From Cordia subcordata (taxonomy: Eukaryota > Streptophyta > Magnoliopsida > Boraginales > Cordiaceae), in NCBI GenBank assembly GCA_028554755.1, contig JAPTOF010000008.1, positions 16,597,001-16,661,000 on the forward strand: 64,000 nt of DNA. The letters are read 5' to 3'. Positions 20,981 through 32,758 of this stretch are shown here, in pieces (position 1 is the stretch's first letter; each line of letters starts with the position of its first letter). The notes beneath the pieces were generated by a model that worked only from the letters and a program-made list of their open reading frames with translations, made no database searches and was not told where the DNA came from. Position numbers and translations under genes: made by a program.

Positions 20981-23900
20981 TTGAGCACTAGAGACCCCAG
21001 GAAATTGCCTTCTCAGTCGGAGGTGAACCCTAGAGTCCAGTCCTGTTTCTCCACCGATACCACTTATCCCCCTCAGGCCCAGGCTAAGGCCGTCACCATT
21101 TTTAGGAGCGGTCGGGTAGTGGATAATAGGGTAGGAGTTGACTTTGCAGTGCCTGCACCTAGTGGTCCTTCAGAGTCTAGAGCACCACATGGTAGCCTTG
21201 TTGAGGGAAATTCTAGAGAAGGTCCTGTTGAGAAAGATGAGCCCATTAGAGATCATGGAGAGAGTAGTACTTCCCGCCCACATCAGGAGGGAAAAGAGCC
21301 TATTGATGACTTCCATGTATCTAGAGGTCTAGAGCCTAGAGTTCCCTTTCCATCTGCTTTAGAGAGACCTACACCTAGTGAGGATTCTAAGTTCTTCAAG
21401 GTTTTAAAGCATCTTAAAGACCTTAAGGTCAATCTTCCTTTGATAGATGCGATCATTTCCATCCCCTCTTATTCTAAGTTCTTTAAGAATCTTTGTACAA
21501 GGAAACGTAGGTCATCGAACATTCCTAAGAAGGAGAGGCTTACGGAGAAGGTGAGTAGTATTTGTACTTTAGGCCTTTCGCCCAAGATGAGTGACCCCGG
21601 AGCCTTCACCATTCCTTGTAGGATCCGTGAGACCCAGATTGATCACGCCTTATTAGATTTAAGATTTAGTGTGAATCTTATTCCCTACTCTGTCTATCAG
21701 CAGCTAGGTCTAGGTGAGTCGTCTCCTACACATGTAACTCTTCAGCTAGCTGACAGGTCTGAGCGTAGACCTAGCGGTGTGATAGAGGACGTTATGGTCT
21801 AGGTAGGTGAGTTTGTGTACCCTGTTGACTTCATAGTGTTAGATATGGATTCGGGACATGACTCTAGACATTTTACACCCATTCTTCTAGGTCGCCCCTT
21901 CCTTGCCACCGCAGATGCCATTATCTATTGTAGGTCAGGGGTATTGGAGATGAAATTTAGGAATTTAAGATCCACTATGAAGGTTGTAGAGGCGGTGAAT
22001 AGGCCTAGTATAGGAGAAGAGGATGAAAAAGAGTGCTTTAAGGTGGATGTGATTGATTTTTGCGTTGAGGATCTTATAGAAAAGACTATGACCGATGGAG
22101 AAGAATTAACGAAATTTGAGGAATTGATGTCTAGTTTTGATTTGGAGACCTTAAAGAGGAAATGTGTAGCTTCTACTTCCTTGATTGAGAGCCATTTGAC
22201 TAATAAGTCACTTGAGGTTAATCCTTCTAGTCTCATTTCTAGTGATGTCCCCATTGATGATGTTGAGGTTAAGTCCCCCTTGGTTGAGCCTAGCCCTTCT
22301 TTAGAGCTCAAACCCCTTCCCGATCATTTGAAATATGCATTCCTAGGCTCTAGTGAGACCCTTCCGGTCATCATAGCTTCCGATCTTTCTAGTGAGCACG
22401 AGGAGCGTCTCTTAGAGGTCCTTAGGAAACATAGGAAGGCTATAGGGTGGAAAATTAATGATTTGAGAGGTATAGACCCTTCGATTTGCATGCATCGTAT
22501 TCACCTTGAGGATGGAGCCATTCCTTCTAGGGAAATGCAAAGGAGGCTAAACCCACACATGAGTGAAGTAGTTAAGAAGGAGATCATTAAGCTTTTAGAT
22601 GCAGGCATTATTTATCCGATCTCCGATAGTGAGTGGGTTAGCCCGGTCCAAACTGTCCTTAAGAAGTCCGGGATCACAGTTGTTGAGAATGAGAAAGGAG
22701 AGCTTACCCCTACACGTACTCCTACGGGATGGAGAGTTTGTATTGACTATAGGAAGCTCAACTACAAAACTAGGAATGATCATTTTCCATTGCCTTTTCT
22801 AGACCAGATCTTAGATAAAGTGGCTGGGCATAGCTACTATTGTTTTCTAGATGGCTATTCGGGATGTAACCAGATCCCTGTGTTTCCTGAGGACCAGTAG
22901 AAGACTACCTTTACTTGTCCCTATGGCACTTTTGCTTATAGGAGAATGCCCTTTGGTCTTTGTAATGCCCCAGTGACTTTTCATAGATGTATGATCGCCA
23001 TTTTTAGTGACATGATTGAAAGACATTTAGAGATTTTCATGGATGATTTCTCAGTCTTTGGAGATAGCTTTGATGAGTGCTTGAGTCATCTCTCTTTAGT
23101 CTTAGACCGATGTGTGGAGAAGACTCTAGTGTTAAGTTGGGAGAAATCCCACTTCATGGTGCAACGAGGGATAGTGTTGGGTCATGTTGTATCATCTAGT
23201 GGAATTCAAGTTGACCCAGCTAAGGTAGACTTTATTGAAAAGTTGCCTGTCCCTAAGTGTGTCAAGGATGTTAGATCTTTTCTAGGGCATGCAGGATTTT
23301 ACCGTAGATTCATTAAGGATTTTAGTCACATTGCATGCCCCTTGTCTAGGCTCCTAGCACAAGATGCCCCTTTTGACTTTGATGATGAATGTGTTAGAGC
23401 TTTCAATAGGCTTAAATCCTTGTTGTCTACATCCCCAATTATCCAGCCACCTAACTACAGTCTTTCATTTGAGGTTATGTGTGATGCATCCGATTATGCG
23501 ATAGGAGCTGTTTTAGGTCAAAGGAAGGATAAGTTGCCCCATGTTGTATACTATGCTAGCAAGACTCTTGATGAAGCACAAAAGAATTATACCACTACGG
23601 AAAAAGAGCTTCTAGCAATAGTTTTCTCCCTTGACAAGTTTAGGTCATACATCCTAGGATCCAAAGTGATTGTCTACACCAATCATGCGGCATTGAAATA
23701 TTTGTTGTCTAAGAAAGAATCTAAGCCCCGCTTGATTAGGTGGTTGCTCCTCCTTCAAGAGTTTGACATAGAAATTTGGGATAAGAAGGGTAGAGAAAAT
23801 TTAGTTGCGGATCATCTTTCCCGTCTTGTTAGCGAGTCTTCTAGTGATCCATCTCCTTTTCATGATTCATTCCCCGATGAACAATTATTTGCTGTCTCTC

Positions 23901-25105
23901 ATCATACACCTTGGTTTGCTTATATTGTCAATTATCTTGCCACAGGGCATTTTCCTTCCCATTGGGAGAAAAGAGACAAAGATAGGTTCTTAGCACAAGT
24001 TAGGCATTTCTTTTGGGAGGATCCCTATCTTTTCAAAGTGTGTGCGGATCAAATGATTTGCCGGTGTGTGCCTGAGGATGAGTTTGAGAGTGTTTTGAGC
24101 ATGTGTCATGATGAGGGGTATGGGGGTCATTTTAGTGGGAAGAAGACCGCCGCGAAGGTCTTGCAAAGTGGACTATTTTGGCCTTCTCTCTTTAAGGATG
24201 CCCAAGAATATTGCAAGAAGTGTTTTAGATGTCAACAATCTGGGTCCATCTCTAGGAGAAACATGATGCCTTTATCCCCTATTCTTCCTTGTGAGTTGTT
24301 TGATGTTTGGGGTATAGACTTCATGGGTCCATTTCCACCTTTCTTTGGGTACCAATACATTTCAGTGGCTGTTGATTATGTGTCCAAATGGGTTGAGGCT
24401 ATTCCTACACGCACTAATGACCATAGGGTAGTGGTTAAGTTTATTAAAGAAAACATTTTCTCTAGATTTGGAGTCCCTAGGGTCTTAATTAGTGATAGGG
24501 GTTTGCATTTTCGCCATAGGACTTTAGAGGCCTTGTTGAGAAGATATTCGGTCACCCATAAGGTTGCCACTCCTTATCACCCATAAAATAGTGGACAAGT
24601 AGAGGTGTCCAATAGAGAGATCAAGCACATTTTAGAGAAAACGTTTAGGCCCGATAGAAGAGATTGGTTTATTAGGCTAAATGATACTTTGTGGCCCTAC
24701 CGTACCGCCTTTAAGACTCCCATTGGTATGTCTCCATATAGATTGGTTTTTGGTAAAGCTTGTCACTTGCTGGTAGAACTAGAGCATAGAGCTTATTGGG
24801 CAATCAAAGCCCTAAATTTTGACTTGGCAAGAGCAGGTGAGAAAAGGAAGCTAGACCTAGTGGAATTGGAAGAGCTTAGATTCGAGGCGTATGAGAACGC
24901 TAAACTTTATAAGGATAGGATGAAGAGAATTCATGATAAACACATTATTAAGAAATCATTCTCTCCTTTTGATAAAGTTTGGTTGTTTAACTCACGATTG
25001 AAACTCTTTCCAGGTAAGCTTAAGACAAGATGGGATGGTCCATATGAGGTGATGATTGCCTATCCTTCCGGAGCAGTCAAGATTAAAGACTTGAAGGATG
25101 GCTGA
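20981..25105 (+). pseudogene. pol: Ath-3 pol: protease, RT, RNase H, integrase; same frame as gag
   Basis: Protease region about 21590-21930 with LLDLRFSVNLIP where an active DLGAS/DSGAS-type motif is expected, and ILLGRPFLAT. RT from about 22320, with LDAGIIYPISDSEWVSPVQ, a stop at 22898, then FMDD near 23038-23049. RNase H: D180 and E219 of the segment starting at 22946 are kept, but the third acidic residue is Asn246 (YTNH, where Ath-6 has YTDH). Integrase: H388, H395, C426, C429 finger; D458 and D517, then E after a stop at 24584, spacing 35. Ends at TGA 25103-25105. Internal stops at 21800, 22898 and 24584. Non-functional as it stands. Confidence 0.9.
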
Positions 25106-26612
25106 GAGTTGACGGTGAATGGGCAACGCCTGAAGCACGCATATGATTCGAGCATGGCTCGTGTGGAGGTTTTAATGCTTCAGGATCCCATCAATGGAAG
25201 TTGAAGATGAGTTGGTGTTTGCCTGGCTGACGGCTTGGTGGTTAGCACTACTAGGAGACAACCTAGGTTCAATTTTGTAGTTTTGCATTTGTTTTACTTT
25301 CTTTTCTTTTTATTTTCTTTCTTTTATCTTTCTTGCACCCAAACCAAAGTGTTGAATCCCAATCCTTTGTCCTATAAGATACACCACTGCTCATTATTGC
25401 ACATGCCAATGCAAGTATGCGTAGGCAATGCTACTAATCTTGTTTTCTTTGTGAGTGTTTATGAATTGTGAATCACAGGATTAGTAGTATGGTGATTTAT
25501 CATTGGCATGGAAAGCTTTGAAGAAAATGCAAGGTTGCATCTATCCTTTCTCCACTTGCTCCCCATGTTTGCACCCTATCCCCACCACCCTTACTTGTTT
25601 TGTAATGACGATTTGCCTGTTTATGTGCTTTGATCTTTTTGCTTGAGGACAAGCAAAGTTTAGGTTTGGGGGTGTGGGAGTTTGGTTTTCTTGTTATATA
25701 TCTTGCATAGGGTAGATTGCATTATGCATATAAATGGTAAAAATTTTTCAATTTTGATGCATATAGAGTCATTTATTTCTTTGTTGATCATTGTGTTGGC
25801 TTTTGTGATTGACTCTATTGATTTATGAAGATAAGAGGCATTGTGAGGGAATGAATAGAGTGGTTTCAAAACTAAGTCTTGGAAGGGATGCCCTTCAAAG
25901 TTGTGGGGAGTGAGAACCTTGAAAGAATAACCCTTGTAGCCACCCCATAGCTTGGTAGGAAAGATTGTTGGAAAAGGGTTATTGATGTGAGTGCCCTTTT
26001 CTTGATTGGTTCTTGTTTATGTGCCTAAGCCTTTCTTTTTCTTCCTTTTTGTGAATACAATACAAAGCAATTGAAGTTAAAAAAAAAATTAAAAAAGGCA
26101 AAAAGGTGCAAAAATCTATGTATAAAAAAAATGAATGAAGTGAAAAAGAGGAAAAGTCAAAGGCACCAAAAAGTTAGTGAATAAGTGCATAAGTGACACA
26201 ATGTCAACTTAGCACAAGTTATCATCTTTGTAGACACGTGAATAAGGCTTTTTATAAGCCATTGTGTTTGTATATTCTCTCTTCTTATCTTTGAGGCTTG
26301 GTGTATGTTAGGGAGGCCATGTTAGTTGAGGGAGCATGAAATATCAACATCCCGAGTGCGTGAGTTAGAATCCTAGGCTTGTGGTGGATTGGCTACTTGG
26401 GAAATTCCCATGAGGAACGAGACCCCTTATGAGTAGAGGGAAGATCCAAAGAGGCTTAGGGATCTCTTCACAATAGGAATGCCCCCCTTCATGCTTCTTA
26501 AACTAATCTTGATAGTGAGTCAGTCCTTTAGGCAATCCACTGTATCAGCTTTAGAGATAAAATTTAAGATTGGGTTTGCTTAAGGACAAACAAAGAGAAG
26601 GTTTGGGGGTGT
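25106..26612 (+). other. Ath-3 3' noncoding region with two polypurine tracts
   Basis: No coding frame and no env-like motif. The GGAGACAACCTAGGTTC block (25255-25271) follows pol. A 35-bp unit ending GTTTGGGGGTGT occurs at 25641-25675 and again at 26578-26612, next to the LTR, with 30 of 35 bases equal. Between them are an A-rich stretch (26075-26170) and a block with ATCCCGAGTGCGTGAG that is conserved in Ath-2, Ath-4 and Ath-6. Confidence 0.8.
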
Positions 26613-28500
26613 TGATGTGTTGTGATTTTGTGTGTGTTTGCATTGTCATTTACCTATATTTTAGAGGTGTTGAGTGCTCATAATGATGTATTAGTGTAGT
26701 GCTTTTGATAAGAATAGGCTTAAGCGTAAACAAATGTGCATATTGCGTTTGAGAGAGAAATTGCTACACTAATTGCTTGTTTTCAATGATTTAGGTGAAC
26801 TTTGGGTTAAGATCAAGATTGGACGATGAAAGGTGATGAAGATGGGAAATGCACGGGTCTAAGAGAGAAGACCAGAGGCCGAAAAGACAAAGCATGGAGG
26901 AAGAAAGTCAGCCGGACGACCAAGAAAAAAGAGCCGGCCGACCGGCCACTCCAGAGAGGTGCCAAAAACAGCCGGACGACCACCCTTCCAGAGCCGGTCG
27001 ACCGGCTAGGTCGACCGACCACTCCAGAGAGCATCATTAAAAAGCCGGTCGAGCTAGGTCCAAAGGCCGGTCGACCGTCAATATGCTGAGAACATATAAA
27101 TAGGGCCCAATTCTGCAAAAAAGGGAGAGGACTTTTTGGTAGATTAACACACACTTCACACCTAAATTTCTCACACTCTTAACCCTATATCCCACCTACT
27201 TCACACAAACTTTTCACACATTTTCTCACTAAGAACCAAGCTTGATTTGGAGGGTTCAAACATTTTGGAATCAAGTTTGCTCAAAAGCTTTGTACAAGAT
27301 TAGCTAGGATTAAAGGGAAGCTTCATTATCTCTCTTTCATTCTATTTTCTATTATGATTGAGTAGACTTGTGTAGGATGATTTAACATATGTAATGGGTT
27401 AATTATATACTCTTATGATATGGTATATGATGGCTGAATATATATACATGTTTTGAATTGTCTTGTTTAAATGGGTATTTTCTCATTCATGTCTAAGTGT
27501 TTGATAAAATGCCTAGATGAGTAACATGTGTATAAATTGAAGTTTGTTTGTTACTAAACCCATCTAATCCATGTTATAATCATGTCTATATGTTTATATG
27601 TGGATGCTATGAAGTGGGTAATGCTTTTATTCATGTCTATATGTATATTTGCATGCCTAGTAACGAGCATAACTTCAATAACGCATACGTGTTGGTTGTT
27701 AATTATTTCTAATGGTGTGAACTGAACATGACGATGTTTGGTAGTTGAATAGGTTCCATTATTCACGCGCACCTTGGCCTTGAACATGTATGAATGCACT
27801 AGCAAGTCAAATCCTGCTGTAGTGACCTTAGAATGACGAAGTATAACTTAGGGCTAGTCTAGGCCGAGTCTCCTTTGGCTTTAAATCCAGCCAATAGGTT
27901 TTCGGATAGGTTTAGTCGACCTTAGCAACACTAGGTCTTGGCTTTAAATCCAGCCAAAGGTTTAGGTACTAAGGTAGGTTCATTCTAAGCCACTTAGGAA
28001 GTTAGTTAGTCACTCTTGAGGCCCTAGGTCATAAGGACCACGCCGTAACTCTAGGAGGCGCCGTCTAGGGACGGACTCGCACTGAGTCCTAGGGGGAAAT
28101 TAGGACACTAACTACCAACCTAGTTAAAAGCACTTATGATAGTTAGCCATCATCCCTTAATCCCATAGCATTTAAGTATAGAATTACCCATTCATAAGTC
28201 AAAGTCACCCTAACCCCTTCTCAAGTGCTAGTTCCCTCTTGACCAACTTGTGCTCCCATTTTCATATTCATAGTTTAGTTTTATTTCCTTTACCTAGAGC
28301 TCCCGATAATCCAAAACCCCAAAAAAAAAAATATGTCTAGTTTAGATCTTTCTTTTTGGCACTTTTTAGAACACCAAGCATAGAATTCACCCACATTATT
28401 CACGCCTCCCTGTGGTTCGACACCCGCACTTGTACACATTATATTGCACGATCCGTACACTTGCGGGTCTTTTAGAGCTTGCACTTGAAAGACGACACCA
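26613..28500 (+). repeat. 3' LTR of Ath-3 (1,888 bp)
   Basis: Same ends as the 5' LTR (TGATGTG to GACACCA). GTCGAC module at 26910-27085, TATA at 27095-27102, duplicated hairpin at 27875-27894 and 27938-27957. A few substitutions and small indels separate it from the 5' copy. Confidence 0.92.
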
Positions 28501-29870
28501 GCGTCTTTCCCTTTCGTAGAGGGGTTTCCAAGCCTTTTTGCATCCTCTCTTTACTCACAAGGGGTCTCGCACCTTCGTGATGGTCCCAAGTGGCCTTAAC
28601 CTCCACAACCTTAGGACTCTTATGCACGTACATGGGATGTTGATAATTCGTGCCCTCTCAACTAACATGGCCTATTAAACATCCACATAGCCTCAAAGAT
28701 ACAAAGAGAAGGATTGTACGAACATAAAGGCTCACAAAATGATGAAAAAGCCTTATTCTCAACACATCAAAAGAATGAAACGATAACTTGTGCTAAGTCG
28801 ACATTGTGTCACTTAAGCACTTATTCAATGAACTTCACTTTTGCATTTTTTTGGTGCCTTTTTGGCTTTTTCTCATTTTTTTTCATTTTTTTGGCTTTTT
28901 TATGCTTTTTGACTTTTCCATTTTTGTTTAATTTTTCATACTTTCCTAACATAAGCAAAAAGAAAAGGAACAGAAAGGCTAAGGCATATGAAAAAAAAAC
29001 CAATCAAGGAAGGGGCGCTCAAATCAAAAACCCTTTTTCAAACTCTTCTTCCAACCAATCATAGGGTAGCCACAAGATACATTCTTAAAGGTGTTCACTC
29101 CCCACAGTTTTCAAAAGGCATCTCCTCTCAGTCTTGGATCTCTCTCCACTCTATTTACTCTCTACAATACAAACATAGCTTCACCATGCAATTAAATCAA
29201 TCATAAAAGCCAACACTTTAATCACCCAAGAGATATACAACTCTATATGCATCAAAATTGAAAAAGTTTCACCATTTTTAAGAATAAAATGCACATCTAT
29301 CCTAATCAAAGCACAAACTAATAAAACCAAACTCCCACACCCCCAAACCTAAACTTTGTTTGTCGTTAAGCAAATAAAATAAGGCCATAGAACAAGTAAT
29401 TAGGCATCACAAAGCACGTAAGGGTGATAGGGACGAGGTAGATAAGAGGGGACAAGTGGAGGGTGGATGGATACAGCCTTGTATAGCATTAAGCCGCACA
29501 TGCGTGTTTTGAAAATTGTGTGCATTAACTTCCTTTACACCCAATTTTCGCTCAACTCAAAAGATCTACAAAGGAAATCAACAAACACAACATTAAAAAC
29601 TCATAATGGCAAGTGTAAATGACAAGGCTTTATGTATGGAAAGCAACAGACATGTGGGAAACAAAAATGAAAAGAATAAGAAATGAAAAACAAAATGTGC
29701 TAAGAAAAGAAAAAGTAAAGAACTCATTAATCAAACTCTAAATATCAAAATTTCTAGGGTGCCTTCTAGTAGCACTGGATTTTATGTCCCCAGCCAGCGC
29801 GATAATGTTAAGGCTAATGGTGCTTAAAATCCTTAGGCACGTACTACCTGATAAACAAATTAGCACAGAA
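28501..29870 (-). other. Ath-2 3' noncoding region, continued beyond Ath-3
   Basis: Resumes the sequence broken at 17275. It contains T-rich runs (28850-28930), a second polypurine tract (minus strand GGTTTGGGGGTGT near 29335-29347) and at 29750-29790 the block that follows pol in Ath-3 and Ath-6 (CTTCTAGTAGCACT). No open frame with retroelement motifs was found; the pol of Ath-2 has been lost. Confidence 0.7.
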
Positions 29871-30249
29871 AAAGCAACAAATGGATGCAACAAATGACAA
29901 ATGCAATCAGCACTACGCATCTGATGCCTTGAAGATCTAAACTCACACCTTAAGAATATGTTCACAGGATCATGCTAGGCATCCTCAGATAAAAGAAATG
30001 GATGAAAAAATGTGCATCTCATGGGGTAGGATGCAACAAATGACGCAACAACATACTCTTCTATACTTGGGTCGAACACTCAAATTTTCTCTCTCAAACT
30101 TAACTCACTAGTAGCTAATCTAAACTCTAGCAGAATCTAGGGAGAAATGAAGCATCATCCTCTACATGATCAGGAACAATAGGCACAAATGAGGACTTCG
30201 AAAAAGTTGGAAGCATACTCGATGGAAGCTCGGGACTACTCTCAACTAG
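29871..30249. other. Unassigned stretch between Ath-2 and Cop-3
   Basis: No motif, LTR end or conserved frame recognised. It is the join between an Athila 3' region and a copia fragment and shows neither a copia LTR nor an Athila LTR end, so a deletion or rearrangement probably lies here. Confidence 0.4.
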
Positions 30250-32758
30250 GGAAGGACATTTTCAGTTCTATTTGCAATGAACAACACATCATTGCTATCA
30301 CAGTCATAAATGATGCAACTAGTGGATTTAAACACAACTTTATGCCCTTGGTCACATAATTGACTAATGCTAAGCAAATTGAACTTGAGCCCTTTAACAA
30401 GTAAAAAATCATCAATAGCAATAAAATTTTAGTTACCAATGCTTTCCTTTCCAATTATTCTTTCTATGCTATTGTCCCCAAAGGTAATATTTTCTTCTTT
30501 GACATTTTTAAAGTCATAAAACAATGAGAGATCACCCATCATGCGTTTGGAGCACCCACTATCCAAAATCCATTTCTTCTTGCTATGTTTGCTGATCGCT
30601 ATTCGTGAGCACAAGCATAAATAGCCTGCAAGCACACGGGTTGTGTGTAGTACAGTGTGCGTGAGTACAGGGTGGGTAGAATCTACGGGGTGGCCTAATG
30701 TGTATGGTGTCCTAAGCTAAGTGCATCCTAAAAGCTACGGTTGAGGTCCTAACTAGAATGTTTTTTGGGGTTTTTGGTTTAAAGGGAGCTCTGGAAAAGT
30801 AAACCTAATCTAAGAACAAAGAAATAAAAAGACAGTGTGAGTGTGTAATGGGGGAATCGAGTAATGTAAGGGAGTCAAACATCAAAAATGGGGGACTAGG
30901 GTGATTACGTCTTGACTATAGGTGATTACTGCATCTTTCAGGGGTTACTCGATGGATTATACTAAGTGCTCTAATCTAGACCTGTAATTAGCCTCCTAAT
31001 TGGTACCCTAAGCCTCAATACAGGTGGTAATGCCTAGCAGTATGGCGTGGTCTTTATGACTTAGGAAATAGGGCTAGCCAATAAGATTTTAGGTGAATGT
31101 AGATCGATCTAACCCTAGCACTTAGTTCACCAATTAGTTCCCCAATTTGACCTTAGGGCTTAGTGGGAGTCTGTCCCTAAGCTTCACCTTACTTAGAGCT
31201 ACAGTGTGGTCCTTATGAATCTAGGGTATTAGGGTGAACTAACTAGCCTTCTTAAGTGAACTAAGGTCAACTAAACCTATCTGGACTCCTATTGGTTGGA
31301 TTTAAAGACAAAGGGGACTCAACCTAGGCTAATTTCTAATTATGCACCATCGATCGCATCACAATAGCAAAAATTGACATTAAAGCAAAAAGCAAACACA
31401 TCTAGGGCATGTCATTTGAGAATACTCTGGAATATTCTATTACTAAACACATAGACATGCTTAGATTACACCAATTTAAGCAATGGCACCTGACATATAT
31501 GCAATAGAAGCTATTTATGCTATTTGATATGGAAACACACACATAGGCATGTATATAAGTATACCCGCTTCATGAATCACCACATAAACACATAGACATG
31601 CTAGTATAATGATTTTGAAATGGTTAATAGAAAAATAGACTTCAACATACATATGCTACATCATTGAGGCATTTCTACAAACACATAGACATGAATGTAG
31701 ATTTTGCTAATCAAAACCCTAAGCACAAGCATCTATATAAATCCATCAAATACCCATAACAATAATGTAATAATCATCCATAATACAAGAGTACATCACC
31801 CTACATAACTCTAATCAAACATACTTAACTTAGGATAAAAGAAAGACAAATAAGCTACCCTTTTATTTAAAGCCGTATCTTTACAATCCAAGAGCTAATG
31901 CCCAAATCCTTATGTTTGATCTTCTAAAATGCTTGACTCCAAAGTGTTTTCGTGTGTGGAAGAGTGTGTGAGAGATGAGTGATGAGAGGATTAGGGTTTT
32001 GGGAGATAGGTGTGAAAGAATATGACTTGTTGTTCTATAAAATGGCCAAAAGAAGGCTTCTATAGCCAATTTTTCGCGACTACCGGAACAACTAACCGAT
32101 GCACCAGTACCAAGGGACCTCAATTCTACCAAAGGAGGGTTGGTCACTATTTTTACCTACCTAGTGAGCCAGCGCACTGGTTCTTTAAAGGGCACTCAGC
32201 CAGCTTTTCTTGTTTTGCTCTGTTCGGCTTCATTTTGGGTCTGATTCGCGCGCAATTTTTTCGGTGGCTTCATATCGCTTTCGGGAATCTCCCAAGCCAT
32301 TGTCTTCATCTTTTGCACCCTATAAACATTTCCAAACTTATTCCATGTCCCCTTTGGTTGCTAGCTCTAAATTTGGCTCTCGTTGCGCTTGGTTTCGCCC
32401 GGTTACTCCGTTCTTCATCTGGGAGCTTGCAAATGCAATCTTCTTGCTTTCTTCTTATCCAAAACAACTTTGGCTTGGCTTTATCGTCACCTCTTCATCA
32501 TTTTAAGCTCCAAGCATTATTCCAAATCTCACCTAAAAGACAAGTTAAGTGCACTTTAGTGTAGCATTTATGCTTTAAGCTTAACTATAGACATTTAAAG
32601 CCTAAAATGCTCAAGTATGATGTAAATGCTATACTAATACACCTAATAGAGCACAAAACAACTCAAAATAGATATAGAAATACAATGCAAAATCACACCC
32701 AAAACTAACGCATCATTTGCTCACATGGCATACCTATAAATAGTAGAATAAGTACATA
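30250..32758 (-). pseudogene. Cop-3: copia protease/GAG-pre-integrase scrap, split by S2
   Basis: 30250-30592 on the minus strand reads KWILDSGCSKRMMGDLSLFY (protease start) and continues like Cop-1 residues 1-100; a frameshift lies near 30440. The reading continues upstream at 32716-32758 after solo LTR S2, with the TTTGC word duplicated. It ends at the Ath-4 LTR. Related to, but clearly older than, Cop-1. Confidence 0.75.
30593..32715 (-). repeat. Solo LTR S2 (2,123 bp) with perfect TTTGC target duplication
   Basis: Ends TGATCGC at 30593 and GCATCA at 32715; TTTGC at 30588-30592 and 32716-32720. Same family as S1 and S3. The promoter region (about 32050-32240) is the most altered: few GTCGAC words remain. 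Frames of 98 and 180 codons inside it have no family motif and are chance. Confidence 0.9.

Larger units (their letters stand above)
17276..28500 (+). mobile_element. Ath-3: complete Athila-like Ty3/gypsy retrotransposon (11.2 kb)
   Basis: Two similar LTRs (17276-19164 and 26613-28500), tRNA-Asp-type primer site, gag-pol in one frame, about 1.5 kb noncoding, polypurine tract. RT has FMDD and the integrase lies after RNase H, which places it in gypsy; primer site and Gag style point to Athila. It sits in the 3' noncoding region of Ath-2 in opposite orientation. Flanking 5-mers are TCATC (17271-17275) and GCGTC (28501-28505), a decayed duplication at best. No env-like ORF is present. Nine internal stops disable it, with no frameshift seen. 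Confidence 0.92.

Noticed and set aside
25106..26612. Possible env-like gene in Ath-3
   Set aside because: No long frame, signal peptide or membrane segment; the equivalent regions of Ath-4 and Ath-6 are also closed in all frames.
26826..27089. Basic frames across the GTCGAC module in the Ath-3 LTRs (both strands)
   Set aside because: Open only because the GC-rich module lacks stops; it lies upstream of the TATA box and is not transcribed as coding sequence.
32022..32564. 180-codon plus-strand frame in solo LTR S2
   Set aside because: Opposite strand to the LTR, no domain, and the frame is not kept in S1 or S3.
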